Shown here: positions 1 to 8,097 of the stretch, piece by piece
How positions within the stretch are numbered: position 1 is the stretch's first letter
Layout of the letters: the number at the start of each line of letters is the position of its first letter
Virus record (IMG/VR): IMGVR_UViG_3300037558_001699
Span: 1-48,267 of that record
Reading direction: 5' to 3' (one strand)
Source: a virus
DNA: 48,267 nt
Made by a program: the position numbers and the translations under genes
The notes under the pieces: model-generated
Told to the model about the DNA's origin: nothing
The model's database searches: none
Seen by the model: the letters and a program-made list of their open reading frames with translations, nothing else

Positions 1-2
1 GT

Positions 3-716
3 AATCCTCCACAGGCAATTCCAATATACCCACCCGTGACTTCACAGGTGGGTATTCCTATTATTAATATGCCTGGATGTGTTGAGTCGCATAGGGATAG
101 TAGTGAGAATCAAACACTTAAAGAAGATGATAAGGATGGTGTTCGGGTATTCTGTGATGCAGGAACTCCTAGTTACAATCCAATAGATTATGATCCTCGT
201 AGATTAAAGATAACAACAGAGTCTTCCCCACCTCTACCAGTCATCCCAAACACTCCAGAAGCACCAGAGACTCCTGCTGCACCAGCACCACCTAGAACTG
301 ATGCTGCATTAGCAGAGTGTCCTAGTAGAGCACAAGAATTAAAAAACCCCGTAGGAAAGATCCTAGAGGGCAATAAGAAGATTACTGGGTATGAGACAGT
401 AGGAAAAGAATGTCTCCCCGTATTTGAAAATTTAAATATACCTGATCAGATTATACAGAACATACCATCAGCAGGTATGATAACTGTTACCGCCTCAATT
501 GCTGTAGTCGCGACGACCTCTGCACTGCTTGCAAAGCCTCTTGCTGATCTTTTGTTAAAGGTTGTGAAACCGACTGTGAAGAAGGTAATAAAGAAGATTG
601 CTGCCTTGCGGGGTAAGAAGCCCCCTGTATTGTCTGCTGCTGAGAGGAAGGCTGAGCAACGGGATCGGAATCGGGCGATAAAGATCTTACGTTCGGCACT
701 GAAACCGAAGGGATAG
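3..716 (+). CDS. Proline-rich membrane protein, 5' end outside window
   Basis: The frame is open to the left edge of the window, so the true start probably lies outside it; a GTG at 36 is the first possible internal start. The visible part has an N-terminal globular stretch, a proline/alanine-rich linker around 190-300, one hydrophobic segment near 480-540 (predicted membrane helix) and a lysine/arginine-rich C-terminal tail. No enzymatic motif is seen. Its last 230 nt overlap the opposing gene that ends at 487. In the overlap it uses CGG, AGG and AAG codons far more than upstream, consistent with constraint from both strands. I infer a phage membrane or virion-associated protein; function unknown. 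Confidence 0.75.
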   Translation, partial: NPPQAIPIYPPVTSQVGIPIINMPGCVESHRDSSENQTLKEDDKDGVRVFCDAGTPSYNPIDYDPRRLKITTESSPPLPVIPNTPEAPETPAAPAPPRTDAALAECPSRAQELKNPVGKILEGNKKITGYETVGKECLPVFENLNIPDQIIQNIPSAGMITVTASIAVVATTSALLAKPLADLLLKVVKPTVKKVIKKIAALRGKKPPVLSAAERKAEQRDRNRAIKILRSALKPKG

Positions 717-1506
717 AGTGACGATGTTGCTTAACGGTATTAACATTATTAACTACCACGTCCGCACATATTTTTCTATAAGGGCTGCGTGGATGAAAAG
801 AAATTCCTTGCTGCATTAACTGCCCACAATTCTTAAGTCTAGCCAATTCAAAGTCTAATCTTTTATTAGCAACCAATTGTTGTTGCATTTGGATCTGAGT
901 ATCTGCTGCTTGCTTACAACGCTCCTGCATTCCACCATCAAGGGGAAAGGAAATTGTTGCCGACAATCCAAGACTTGTACTGTTATTAATTGCATCACCA
1001 GTTCTTACTGGTTTCTGCCAGAGTTCACGACCAGGATTATCAGGCACACCATCACCCATCATTTCCATAACGGTGATAGACATATCCGCACCATCTTCAT
1101 AGGCACGAACAGTCTCACCTTCTGCATTGGTGTAACTTCTATCATCATAATGTGGTGACCAAGGAAAGTTCTTTACTACTTTCTGAGTCTCTACCATCTG
1201 ACCGTTAAAATCTCTGTTGTCATACTGTGGTTCATAATAGTAGGTCTCAAATGGATCCTTCTGATTACGAGCATGAGTAATGAATGGTGTGATATTAGCA
1301 GTCGGTCCTTGACATGCAATACCACCACCATATTGATTAGTGATGTATGGTCCTTGTAATACCTGAATAGCTTGGTTCGTAACTGAGCCTGAACTATTAG
1401 CTATTGGATTCGCTGTTGCACTTACACCCCCGACATCTGCCGCCAGTGTGGCAGGGACAGTCGCAAGTTGAGTTAGACATAGTACTACTGGGTAAAGATA
1501 CTTGTG
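487..1506 (-). CDS. Secreted hypothetical protein lacking a visible start codon
   Basis: A long open frame encodes a clear export signal (KYLYPVVLCLTQLATVPATLA, shown here as its core region) followed by a globular domain rich in Tyr, Asp and Gly with two CxxxA-type Cys positions, then a Gln/Ser/Pro-rich tail. The signal peptide begins at codon 1503, but no ATG, GTG, TTG, CTG or ATT/ATC/ATA lies in frame at or shortly before it. The frame continues open to an ATG at 1776, which would place about 90 residues overlapping the upstream gene before the signal peptide, so that start is unlikely. The start given here is a guess. It follows the 147-residue secreted protein directly. Function unknown. 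Confidence 0.6.
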   Translation of the reverse strand, partial: HKYLYPVVLCLTQLATVPATLAADVGGVSATANPIANSSGSVTNQAIQVLQGPYITNQYGGGIACQGPTANITPFITHARNQKDPFETYYYEPQYDNRDFNGQMVETQKVVKNFPWSPHYDDRSYTNAEGETVRAYEDGADMSITVMEMMGDGVPDNPGRELWQKPVRTGDAINNSTSLGLSATISFPLDGGMQERCKQAADTQIQMQQQLVANKRLDFELARLKNCGQLMQQGISFHPRSPYRKICADVVVNNVNTVKQHRHSIPSVSVPNVRSLSPDSDPVAQPSSQQQTIQGASYPARQQSSLLPSSQSVSQPLTKDQQEALQAVQRSSRLQQLRR

Positions 1507-1928
1507 GTGTCGGTTACGCTGGTGACCTCGGTGAGTCTTTGAATCACAGTTTGATTTGAGACCCCTGGACCGCTGTAAGTTTGAGTAAACTGAAAAGCCG
1601 CACCCGGATTTGTTATCTTGAAGTTTTGATTGGACATGCTTAATGACGAGTTGGTGCTCGTTATCTGCCCCTCTGTGCCCCCGAGAGGATTTACTAGCAC
1701 TGAGTTTGTTGTTTGTGATGGAGTCAATGATTGACCGCCATTGTCCACATTCGTTCCGCTTACTGAATACTGCCATCCTGTTGCATAATCTATAGAATTA
1801 ATCGTTTCAGTCACTTTGGAGGTTGTCTCCGTGTGGCTAGACATACTTCCCTGAGTGAAATTTGGGACCACCGGGACCGCCATTGCTGGAGATCCCATCA
1901 ATAGGGTCAAGAGAAATATTTTTCTCAT
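1485..1928 (-). CDS. Secreted hypothetical protein, paralogue of next gene upstream
   Basis: A 147-residue protein with a standard signal peptide (MRKIFLLTLLMGSPAMA, cleavage likely after AMA), then a Ser/Thr/Asn-rich mature part expected to be beta-rich. It shares QYSVSGxNV, a following low-complexity Gly/Thr stretch and a similar C-terminus with the 166-residue neighbour, so the two look like an old duplication. It lies 8 nt after that gene and its 3' end overlaps the signal-peptide region of the next gene. No enzyme motif seen. I infer a secreted or envelope-associated phage protein. Confidence 0.75.
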   Translation of the reverse strand: MRKIFLLTLLMGSPAMAVPVVPNFTQGSMSSHTETTSKVTETINSIDYATGWQYSVSGTNVDNGGQSLTPSQTTNSVLVNPLGGTEGQITSTNSSLSMSNQNFKITNPGAAFQFTQTYSGPGVSNQTVIQRLTEVTSVTDTTSIFTQ

Positions 1929-1936
1929 GATAATCC

Positions 1937-2437
1937 TCAGTCAATTACAGTGATTTCACTCACAAATTGGCCAATTGCTGTACTACCAGCACCACCAGCC
2001 GTCACAGTTAGACCACCGTTGGTCCCTACAGTACCTGCTAGAGTTCCTGCTACACCAGCAGTGTAAGAAGTTACACTAGAGAAATTAGGAACATCACCTA
2101 CAGTAGGAGCAGCACTTGGGACTGCATCGCCTTGTAGGAATGAACTACTAAAAGAGAATGCTTCTCCGTTAGTTGCTGAAAGTTGACTTGCTGAAATCGT
2201 ACCAGGAGAATATACTCCAGCAGTGACTGTACCTGCCGAAAGCACACCAGCAGTTGTACCATCGGAGGTGCCAACATTAGAACCAGAGACACTATACTGG
2301 GACCCCAATCTTGTTGATGAACTTCTAGCAGAATCCACAGTTAGTTGGACACTAGAAGACATTTTATGAACGAGACCTCCAGCCATAGCGGGGGTCGTCA
2401 TCAAAGCCATAACAAATAAAAGAGCGACCTTTTTCAT
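1937..2437 (-). CDS. Secreted Ser/Thr/Gly-rich hypothetical protein
   Basis: A 166-residue protein with a signal peptide (MKKVALLFVMALMTTPAMA) and a mature part dominated by Ser, Thr, Gly, Ala and Val. It contains the QYSVSGSNV segment shared with its downstream paralogue and repeated AGT/SAGTV-like units that suggest a beta-strand repeat. A CTAAATA late-promoter-like motif lies 24 nt before the start, so this is probably the first gene of a three-gene secreted-protein operon. Function unknown. Confidence 0.75.
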   Translation of the reverse strand: MKKVALLFVMALMTTPAMAGGLVHKMSSSVQLTVDSARSSSTRLGSQYSVSGSNVGTSDGTTAGVLSAGTVTAGVYSPGTISASQLSATNGEAFSFSSSFLQGDAVPSAAPTVGDVPNFSSVTSYTAGVAGTLAGTVGTNGGLTVTAGGAGSTAIGQFVSEITVID

Positions 2438-2461
2438 CCCTTCTATTGTGTAGATCAGCTC

Positions 2462-2468
2462 TATTTAG
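2462..2468 (-). promoter_or_regulatory. Late-promoter-like motif CTAAATA
   Basis: CTAAATA on the minus strand, 24 nt before the start at 2437. It resembles the T4 late-promoter core TATAAATA. See the finding on this motif family. Confidence 0.45.
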
Positions 2469-2485
2469 ATTATTTTGTCTTGTAT

Positions 2486-3112
2486 CTAGTTATACTTGTA
2501 AGGACCATTATCTGGTTTAAATGTCTTGATAATGATACTACTCCTTAGTCCTCTATACTTATCTGAAGGTGGATTGCCTCTATGGGTAAGGTTACCTTTC
2601 ATAACAATAAGTCTTCCTGGTTTGTAATCAATATGAACAGGTTCTCCAGTATTATGATCAATATATTCAGTAGTACCACCCCATTCAGGTTCCCACTCTA
2701 GGTTAGAATGATATACAAATGAGATACCAGAGTCACAATCACAATCCTTATGATAATCAACCCAATGAATGTATTGTTGCCCGTTAACCATTACTTCATT
2801 TAACTGTGGCTCAATACCAAACTCTTCACATACAGCAAAAAACAACAGCTGATAGATGTGAGGAAAAGGTGCTTGACCACATGGATAAATGATTTGCCTC
2901 CATGCAGGAATCTCTGGATTACTCTCTTCTTTTTCTAAGGTAAGGTCAGATGGTCCGTAACTAAATGTGGTATGTCCCCATTTCCAAATCGCAGATTGAA
3001 ATACAGTATCACTTAGATACCTCATAAAGTATGGTTTAAAAATATCATCAAGAACAACAACTTCGTTATTCTCAACTCTTCTCATCCTATCAATTTTATA
3101 CTGCTCTGTCAT
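2486..3112 (-). CDS. 2-oxoglutarate/Fe(II)-dependent oxygenase
   Basis: A 208-residue protein with a double-stranded beta-helix signature in its second half: an HxD iron site (HKD after WVDY), a GG turn (EWGGTTEY), a distal His (LTHRGN) and an Arg shortly after (GLRSSI) that would bind the 2-oxoglutarate carboxylate. The order and spacing fit prolyl-4-hydroxylase-like enzymes. The substrate cannot be read from the sequence. It is the first of six such oxygenases in this window. Confidence 0.8.
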   Translation of the reverse strand: MTEQYKIDRMRRVENNEVVVLDDIFKPYFMRYLSDTVFQSAIWKWGHTTFSYGPSDLTLEKEESNPEIPAWRQIIYPCGQAPFPHIYQLLFFAVCEEFGIEPQLNEVMVNGQQYIHWVDYHKDCDCDSGISFVYHSNLEWEPEWGGTTEYIDHNTGEPVHIDYKPGRLIVMKGNLTHRGNPPSDKYRGLRSSIIIKTFKPDNGPYKYN

Positions 3113-3137
3113 AGTATATTGATAACTACTGTATGTA

Positions 3138-3335
3138 TCATTGTTCTCTGTGCTTTTTCCACATCTCAGCTACCATATCTACTGCTGGTGGTGTCTGATA
3201 AGGTGGTGATGGTTGTGATTGCCATTTATCAATTGCTTCCTGTGTAGGTACAGCAATTCTAAAAGGAATATCGTCTTTAATAAATTCCTCATTCATATCG
3301 ACATATGTTTGAGGAGTGATCTTAATCTCTTTCAT
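3138..3335 (-). CDS. Small hypothetical protein
   Basis: A 65-residue acidic protein with no recognised motif; its second half is Pro/Gln-rich. It overlaps the end of the upstream gene by 14 nt, as typical for co-translated phage genes. Confidence 0.6.
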   Translation of the reverse strand: MKEIKITPQTYVDMNEEFIKDDIPFRIAVPTQEAIDKWQSQPSPPYQTPPAVDMVAEMWKKHREQ

Positions 3336-3519
3336 TCATTGTACTATCAAGTGTATCGAGAATGCTATCAAACGACCCAATACTGTCAATATCACTAAGT
3401 GTCTTAGCAATCTGTGTACAAACAATTGGACGCTCCTGCCTAGCAGCATATGCTAGTGCATTGCGTAGTGTTGCTGATGCTTCGTTGAGTGATTCTTCAA
3501 CTGATTTAGATAATGCCAT
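3322..3519 (-). CDS. Small helical hypothetical protein
   Basis: A 65-residue protein predicted to be mostly alpha-helical (Ala/Leu/Ser-rich heptads), with no known motif. Its start overlaps the stop of the 99-residue gene by one base, so translational coupling is likely. Confidence 0.6.
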   Translation of the reverse strand: MALSKSVEESLNEASATLRNALAYAARQERPIVCTQIAKTLSDIDSIGSFDSILDTLDSTMNERD

Positions 3520-3818
3520 TACAATGTTCTCTCAAGTCTTTCGGTTGGTTGATCTGGGAAGTCCCTTGGACGATTGTCTAGTGCGTTGTCAGTCTTAGGA
3601 GAACCTTCGTTCGCCTTCATAGTATGCTGATAGTTTGGTCTTGGGTATCTGATACGGAATGGATCAGGCATCCAATAGGTAACTTGCCATTCTTGCTCAG
3701 GACACAACTCAAGATGTTTCTCTACAGTATGAGAGAAACTACCGAGTTGAATGTAACCATCGTGACTGACACATCTGCCGTTCCCAGTATCAACCAGGAA
3801 CATCATTTTACTACTCAC
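3519..3818 (-). CDS. Hypothetical protein, about 95-99 residues
   Basis: The frame starts at a GTG (3818) that overlaps the TGA of the upstream 47-codon gene (GTGA); an ATG pair at 3803-3806 is an alternative start. The N-terminal half is compact, and the C-terminal third is hydrophilic and Arg/Pro/Asp-rich, probably disordered. No motif recognised. Confidence 0.55.
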   Translation of the reverse strand: MSSKMMFLVDTGNGRCVSHDGYIQLGSFSHTVEKHLELCPEQEWQVTYWMPDPFRIRYPRPNYQHTMKANEGSPKTDNALDNRPRDFPDQPTERLERTL

Positions 3819-3958
3819 GAACCTTCTTCGTGATTAGTATAAATTTCTTTCATCTCTTCTTCTTCTGTAAGCTCATATTCCCAGTCAGGAGGATATTCAT
3901 ATATCCCAGTCGCATCGTCCGTAGGAGGAATCTTTTTCTTTCCTTCAGATTTTTGCAT
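3815..3958 (-). CDS. Small acidic protein (47 residues)
   Basis: The protein begins MQKSEGKKKI and ends in an acidic stretch (TEEEEMKE then NHEEGS). It has a strong Shine-Dalgarno sequence (GGGAGGA) about 8 nt before the ATG, its start lies inside the end of talC, and its stop overlaps the start of the next gene. These three points make it a credible gene despite its length. Function unknown. Confidence 0.6.
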   Translation of the reverse strand: MQKSEGKKKIPPTDDATGIYEYPPDWEYELTEEEEMKEIYTNHEEGS

Positions 3959-4598
3959 TTTGTACATCCTCCCAGTCTTTGTTAAAGATTTCTAAACCTT
4001 GATCGGTTAAGATATGATTATACATCTTTTCAAAAATTGATGGCGGCATTGTTACAATTTCTGCACCATTGTACCAAGACCGAACTGCTCTCTGCACACT
4101 ACGAATAGAAGCAGAAAGAACTTTAGTTTCCATCCTATACATACGATATAGTTCAGAAATAGAACGAACTACTTCTAAACCAGCAATAGATTGATCGTCA
4201 AGACGACCAACAAAAGGTGAAACATATGTAGCACCAGCTTTAGCTGCAAGGACTGCTTGAGCAGCACTAAAGATCAATGTTACATTTGTCCTAATACCTT
4301 TACCAGAAAGATAATTACAAATCAAAAGACCCTCTGGAGTACAAGGTAGTTTAACAGTGCAACAATCGCCAAACTTTTGAGAAAGACGCAGTGCCTCAGA
4401 AGTCATCTCTTCTTGAGTACCAACAACCTCCATACTGATATCTTTAATACCAATATCACGGAGTTCTTCGTAAACCTTTTCAGGGTCACGACCACTCTTC
4501 ATGATAAGAGTTGGATTAGTTGTTACACCATCAATTAAACCAGTCAAATAATATTTTTGAATGATTTTTGTATCTGCAGTATCCAGGAAGATCTTCAT
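3945..4598 (-). CDS. talC: Transaldolase TalC (auxiliary metabolic gene)
   Basis: TalC-type transaldolase of the small fructose-6-phosphate aldolase-like family (217 residues). It transfers dihydroxyacetone units between sugar phosphates in the pentose phosphate pathway. Visible signatures are MKIFLDTAD at the N-terminus, DGVTTNPTL, the Schiff-base lysine in TVKLPCTPEG (about K83), and NVTLIFSAAQA followed by SPFVGRLDD. The ATG at 4598 is chosen because the family begins MKIFLDTA; an upstream ATG at 4637 would only add 13 unrelated residues. A CTAAATA motif lies 20 nt before the chosen start. In cyanophages TalC is thought to act with CP12 to push host metabolism toward NADPH and ribose supply. 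Confidence 0.95.
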   Translation of the reverse strand: MKIFLDTADTKIIQKYYLTGLIDGVTTNPTLIMKSGRDPEKVYEELRDIGIKDISMEVVGTQEEMTSEALRLSQKFGDCCTVKLPCTPEGLLICNYLSGKGIRTNVTLIFSAAQAVLAAKAGATYVSPFVGRLDDQSIAGLEVVRSISELYRMYRMETKVLSASIRSVQRAVRSWYNGAEIVTMPPSIFEKMYNHILTDQGLEIFNKDWEDVQNAKI

Positions 4599-4617
4599 AA
4601 TTAAGGTATAATCTTGT

Positions 4618-4821
4618 CTATTTAGTGCTGCTCTCAACTATTAGAGGGTCAACCCACAGAATGCTATCCTCAGGAAGAAAGGTCTGACACATTTCAAGAA
4701 CGCGCATGAACTCATCCATGGTGTCACACTCAAGTGGTTTAGTTTCATCTTGATCTGAGACACACACGAAACGACGCTTGCAAATGTCTACAAGGACGCA
4801 CTCGATGTATTCTTCGGTCAT
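4618..4821 (-). CDS. Small hypothetical protein (67 residues)
   Basis: A compact protein with three Cys and alternating beta/alpha character; no named motif. It precedes talC and has a TATAAT hexamer about 30 nt before its ATG. Confidence 0.6.
   Translation of the reverse strand: MTEEYIECVLVDICKRRFVCVSDQDETKPLECDTMDEFMRVLEMCQTFLPEDSILWVDPLIVESSTK
4619..4625 (-). promoter_or_regulatory. Late-promoter-like motif CTAAATA before talC
   Basis: CTAAATA 20 nt upstream of the chosen talC ATG, inside the 3' end of the preceding gene. Supports the 4598 start. Confidence 0.45.
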
Positions 4822-4844
4822 GGGGCTTGTTTGTTTACTTGTAT

Positions 4845-4867
4845 ATTATAGCAGGTCCATGCATGGA
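4845..4867 (-). promoter_or_regulatory. Possible sigma-70 promoter with palindromic spacer
   Basis: TATAAT (4845-4850) precedes the 67-residue gene. The spacer carries the perfect 12-bp palindrome TCCATGCATGGA (4856-4867). The -35 position is poor, so a regulator bound to the palindrome could be needed. Tentative. Confidence 0.35.
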
Positions 4868-4890
4868 AGGGAAGAGGGGGTGGACAGTCC

Positions 4891-5208
4891 CTAGACTGCC
4901 TCAGCAATGACAGTGATGTTACCAGTGTCTGGTTCTTCAAACACACCAGTAAGAGTGTAGCTAGATCCACCTAACCTTAATGTTAATGTTCCGTCTACTA
5001 CCAGGTTGCCCCTGATAACAGTATTGCCAGATACAGATAAAGAACCTCCAACATCAAGATCGCCTTCAATATCTACATCAACGAGACCGCTAATACTACC
5101 ACTAATAGATGCACCGTTATTAAGTTTTACTGCCTGATCAAATTCACATTTGTGACCAAAAGCACTGCCTTCGTCACCGCTTCTAAATTTTGTTCTTTGT
5201 AGTGGCAT
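4891..5208 (-). CDS. Small beta-repeat baseplate/spike-associated protein
   Basis: A 105-residue protein whose middle is a run of short beta-repeat units (SISGSISG, VDIEGDLDVGGSL, VIRGNLVVDGTL). This resembles the repeated strands of phage spike or fibre proteins and polymer-like adhesins. Its start overlaps the stop of the needle gene by one base (5208). I infer a structural role near the central spike; no catalytic motif. Confidence 0.6.
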   Translation of the reverse strand: MPLQRTKFRSGDEGSAFGHKCEFDQAVKLNNGASISGSISGLVDVDIEGDLDVGGSLSVSGNTVIRGNLVVDGTLTLRLGGSSYTLTGVFEEPDTGNITVIAEAV

Positions 5209-5900
5209 TATGATCCTGAGTTAAAGAAATTATCGAGCCCTGATGCAAAGTCAGCCATATCACCTAATCCACCAATACCAGTGGATGAGAGAACACTATC
5301 TGCAACAAAACCACCGATGCCTCCACCAGCGATAGAATCAAATGCTGCTTGTCCAAATCCAAGAACTGTTGGTGATCCAAATGGTCCAAGAGCTGATTCA
5401 ATTAGGTCACCAGGAACAAAAGAACCAGCGAACATGTTCATACCAAAAGTATTTTCGATCATGTTACCTCTCTTACCCTTATTAGCAACAGTGTTTGCCT
5501 CAAGTAAGATTCTTGATCCTGCTTTGATATTAACATTACGACCTGCCTGCAAATCAATATCTTGATCTGCCTGCACCATAACATTTTTAGCACGAATCTG
5601 AACAATACCCATGTCAGCATTGACAGTGATATTGCCCTGAGCAACACTGATTCTTAGATCAGCTTTACCAGGTTCATTCTTATCACCAGCGCGAACTTCA
5701 ATTGTACCATCTGCTGCGATTCTAGTCAATCCACCTTGTGAGTGTGAAATGACAAAGACATCATCTTTATCATTAACAGCGTATACCTTTACAGCCTCTG
5801 GACCTGCAAGTGATTCTTGTGGGTTACCACTATCGATTCTAAAGTGAGCACCTCTAGAGTCAATAACCCTTCTAGCATGATTTTTTGGTTTATTACTCAT
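5208..5900 (-). CDS. Needle-like beta-helix protein (gp5 C-terminal equivalent)
   Basis: About 230 residues. The ATG at 5900 (MSNKPKNHARR) is chosen because it lies 2 nt after the gp5 stop; a farther start would sit inside gp5. Residues about 70-140 form successive 8-residue strands (GNITVNA, GIVQIRA, NVMVQA, DIDLQA, NVNIKA) like the triple-stranded beta-helix of T4 gp5C and VgrG. The C-terminal part is Gly/Phe/Ser-rich. In T4 this helix is the end of gp5 itself; here it is a separate gene. I infer the membrane-piercing spike. Confidence 0.7.
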   Translation of the reverse strand: MSNKPKNHARRVIDSRGAHFRIDSGNPQESLAGPEAVKVYAVNDKDDVFVISHSQGGLTRIAADGTIEVRAGDKNEPGKADLRISVAQGNITVNADMGIVQIRAKNVMVQADQDIDLQAGRNVNIKAGSRILLEANTVANKGKRGNMIENTFGMNMFAGSFVPGDLIESALGPFGSPTVLGFGQAAFDSIAGGGIGGFVADSVLSSTGIGGLGDMADFASGLDNFFNSGS

Positions 5901-5901
5901 A

Positions 5902-8097
5902 TTAGATACAATCGATAACAGATACAATACCAACTTGACGACCGTCAGGTGACAATCTATCTTTAGGAATTATACCAAAGATAGGTCTTAGTTGTACACC
6001 ACTTCCCGTATCACTATTGATGACAAGTTGTGGCAATTCCTCATTGAATCTGAGGATATTTATTACTGTGACCTTAGAGATTTCTCCACCCTCACCGATC
6101 TCAATTTCATAGATCGGTGATGTTGTTCCAATTCCAATTGCTGGACCAGGGACAATTGGGGTATTAACGGGCAACTCCGGTGGAGAAAGATCGGGATCAC
6201 CTGGTGGTTCATCGACTCCAATAATAGTTGGAACATCTGGACGAGGTATTCTCACCGTTCCAGATGTACTAATACCTGGTAATGTGATTCTATCTCCAGG
6301 TGTATATCCTGTTCCACCAATAGTTACGACAACATCTACAATACCAGTTATATCTCGATCTGGATTATCTTTAGCTGGATAATTCTCTCCTGGGTTATCA
6401 ATAACAATAGCAATCACTTCTTGATTCTCTACGATAGCTCTACCATAAGCACCATAACCAATATCACATTTATCTCTAAAGTTGACAAGAGGAGGATAAC
6501 GGTATCCACTACCAGTGTTTAGAATCTTAGCGCCAACAATCTGACCAGTTCTTTGAACACCACCAACTAGTTTTCTTAGACCAGGCGTATTGTCAATGAA
6601 ACTACCCATCAGAACTTCTGCTACAGCACCAGATCCACCACCACCAAAAATTTCAATGTAAGGACCAGTACAATTTCTTCTAGGTCCAACATAACATCCA
6701 CCTGGAATGGCACTGTTGCCTGCAGATGGTGTCAGATTACCAGAAGAACCACCTACTGTGTTGCCTGTTCCAAATATATCCCACTTACCATACTGCCTCT
6801 CAAAATCAGATGCAAGGTTACCTACACTACGAGAGAAGTTCATAGCGTTCATCACATAATCAAATGGATCTTGCCCTTTCTCTCTACTACTACCACCAAC
6901 AACATATTCTTTATCTTGTGGGCACTTACCTTTATTTGACTGATTGCAATCAAGAAATGCACCAAGATCATATAGATTACTAGCAGCACCTAACAAGAAG
7001 TCTGCTACCTTAAAACCAGGTGCAATAATTTTAGCGACAGTATCCAAAGGACCCGTCATTGCACTCTCAATCTCATCAATAATTTTATTTACAAATGCAC
7101 CAGTAAACTGAGCTCCAGCACATCCTGCATAATGTGTTGCCTCATCAAAGAAATCATAGAGAAGATCTTCAATCGTTCCAGATAATCCTTCAACAACTTT
7201 GTTGGCAACACAAGCAAGAGATTCTTGTAAAAAACTTACTGGTCCAAGTAATGCTGTTTGTGCAGCAACACCAGCAAGGTGTGCAGCAGTTCCTGATCTA
7301 GTTGCCGCGAATACTTTCGCATAAACAAATTTATAGAGTTTAAGTAATCCTTGCTTACCAAGACCTTCCAACTCACTGAACAGATTGTTCATCAAGTTGC
7401 CAACAAACTTGTTAGCTTGTGCCTCAATGATATCTGCAGCAATACTAATCTCACCAGAGAGTCCTGAGATAGCACCTGTCAGTTGTTCTACCTTCATTCC
7501 AAGGTTCTCAACGACATTCGCCATCTTTGAGATAGGATTCGGTCGGCAGGTATCTGCGACTAGAATTACTTGACCAGTACCAGCTTGATCTTTTGCTTTT
7601 CCTTGCGATGCACTACTAGGTGAAGGTTGTGATTTTTTATTCTGTTCGTTTGTTTGATCAGTTTCAACCTTAGCGTTCTGTGGTGTTACATCAGTGTAAC
7701 CAGTAGCAGGTTGGAATGGTCCCGCAGTACTTGTATCCGATACTTCTGATGTTCTTCCAAAGTGCCCAATAATCATGGGAACTTGTGCTTCATCTCCGTC
7801 TAGGAAGAAACCAAATACAGTGTCATTAGGTTGTAATTGTGGAGACTGTGCATAGTTTGCTCCACCACTTCCTGCGGTGACAGGTAGCATTACCTGAGCA
7901 TATGGGAGGTCTTGATCACCAACTTCCTCCGTAAATGGGTGATAACCCATAATACGAACTTTGTAGCGATTGCCCCATCCATCTCCAGTAGAATTTTGGG
8001 TAACCTGAGCTTGTCTAGGAGCGATCTGTCCGATCCACCACCTAAACCCATCCCTACCTACAAATGAACTTTGCCCAAGTAAAGCGTTTTCTATCAT
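5902..8097 (-). CDS. gp5: Baseplate hub protein gp5, without lysozyme domain
   Basis: A 731-residue homologue of T4 gp5. The N-terminal OB-fold is clear: GRDGFRWWIGQIAP, NRYKVRIMGYHP, DLPYAQVMLP, then NDTVFGFFLDGDEAQVPMIIGHFG. A Gln/Ser/Lys-rich linker follows, then a long middle part and a C-terminal region with repeated GxGY beta units (NTGSGYRYPP, IGGTGYTPGD) seen in other cyanophage structural proteins. I see no T4-type lysozyme domain, which in T4 lies in the middle of gp5, and the beta-helix is encoded separately downstream. It lies in an operon with hub genes. Confidence 0.85.
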   Translation of the reverse strand: MIENALLGQSSFVGRDGFRWWIGQIAPRQAQVTQNSTGDGWGNRYKVRIMGYHPFTEEVGDQDLPYAQVMLPVTAGSGGANYAQSPQLQPNDTVFGFFLDGDEAQVPMIIGHFGRTSEVSDTSTAGPFQPATGYTDVTPQNAKVETDQTNEQNKKSQPSPSSASQGKAKDQAGTGQVILVADTCRPNPISKMANVVENLGMKVEQLTGAISGLSGEISIAADIIEAQANKFVGNLMNNLFSELEGLGKQGLLKLYKFVYAKVFAATRSGTAAHLAGVAAQTALLGPVSFLQESLACVANKVVEGLSGTIEDLLYDFFDEATHYAGCAGAQFTGAFVNKIIDEIESAMTGPLDTVAKIIAPGFKVADFLLGAASNLYDLGAFLDCNQSNKGKCPQDKEYVVGGSSREKGQDPFDYVMNAMNFSRSVGNLASDFERQYGKWDIFGTGNTVGGSSGNLTPSAGNSAIPGGCYVGPRRNCTGPYIEIFGGGGSGAVAEVLMGSFIDNTPGLRKLVGGVQRTGQIVGAKILNTGSGYRYPPLVNFRDKCDIGYGAYGRAIVENQEVIAIVIDNPGENYPAKDNPDRDITGIVDVVVTIGGTGYTPGDRITLPGISTSGTVRIPRPDVPTIIGVDEPPGDPDLSPPELPVNTPIVPGPAIGIGTTSPIYEIEIGEGGEISKVTVINILRFNEELPQLVINSDTGSGVQLRPIFGIIPKDRLSPDGRQVGIVSVIDCI

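Noticed and set aside
877-1158. Plus-strand frame opposite the secreted-protein gene
   Set aside because: Shadow of the minus-strand gene, with no ribosome site and no motif.
5902-8097. T4-type lysozyme domain in gp5
   Set aside because: I looked for the conserved lysozyme catalytic pattern through the middle of gp5 and did not see it.
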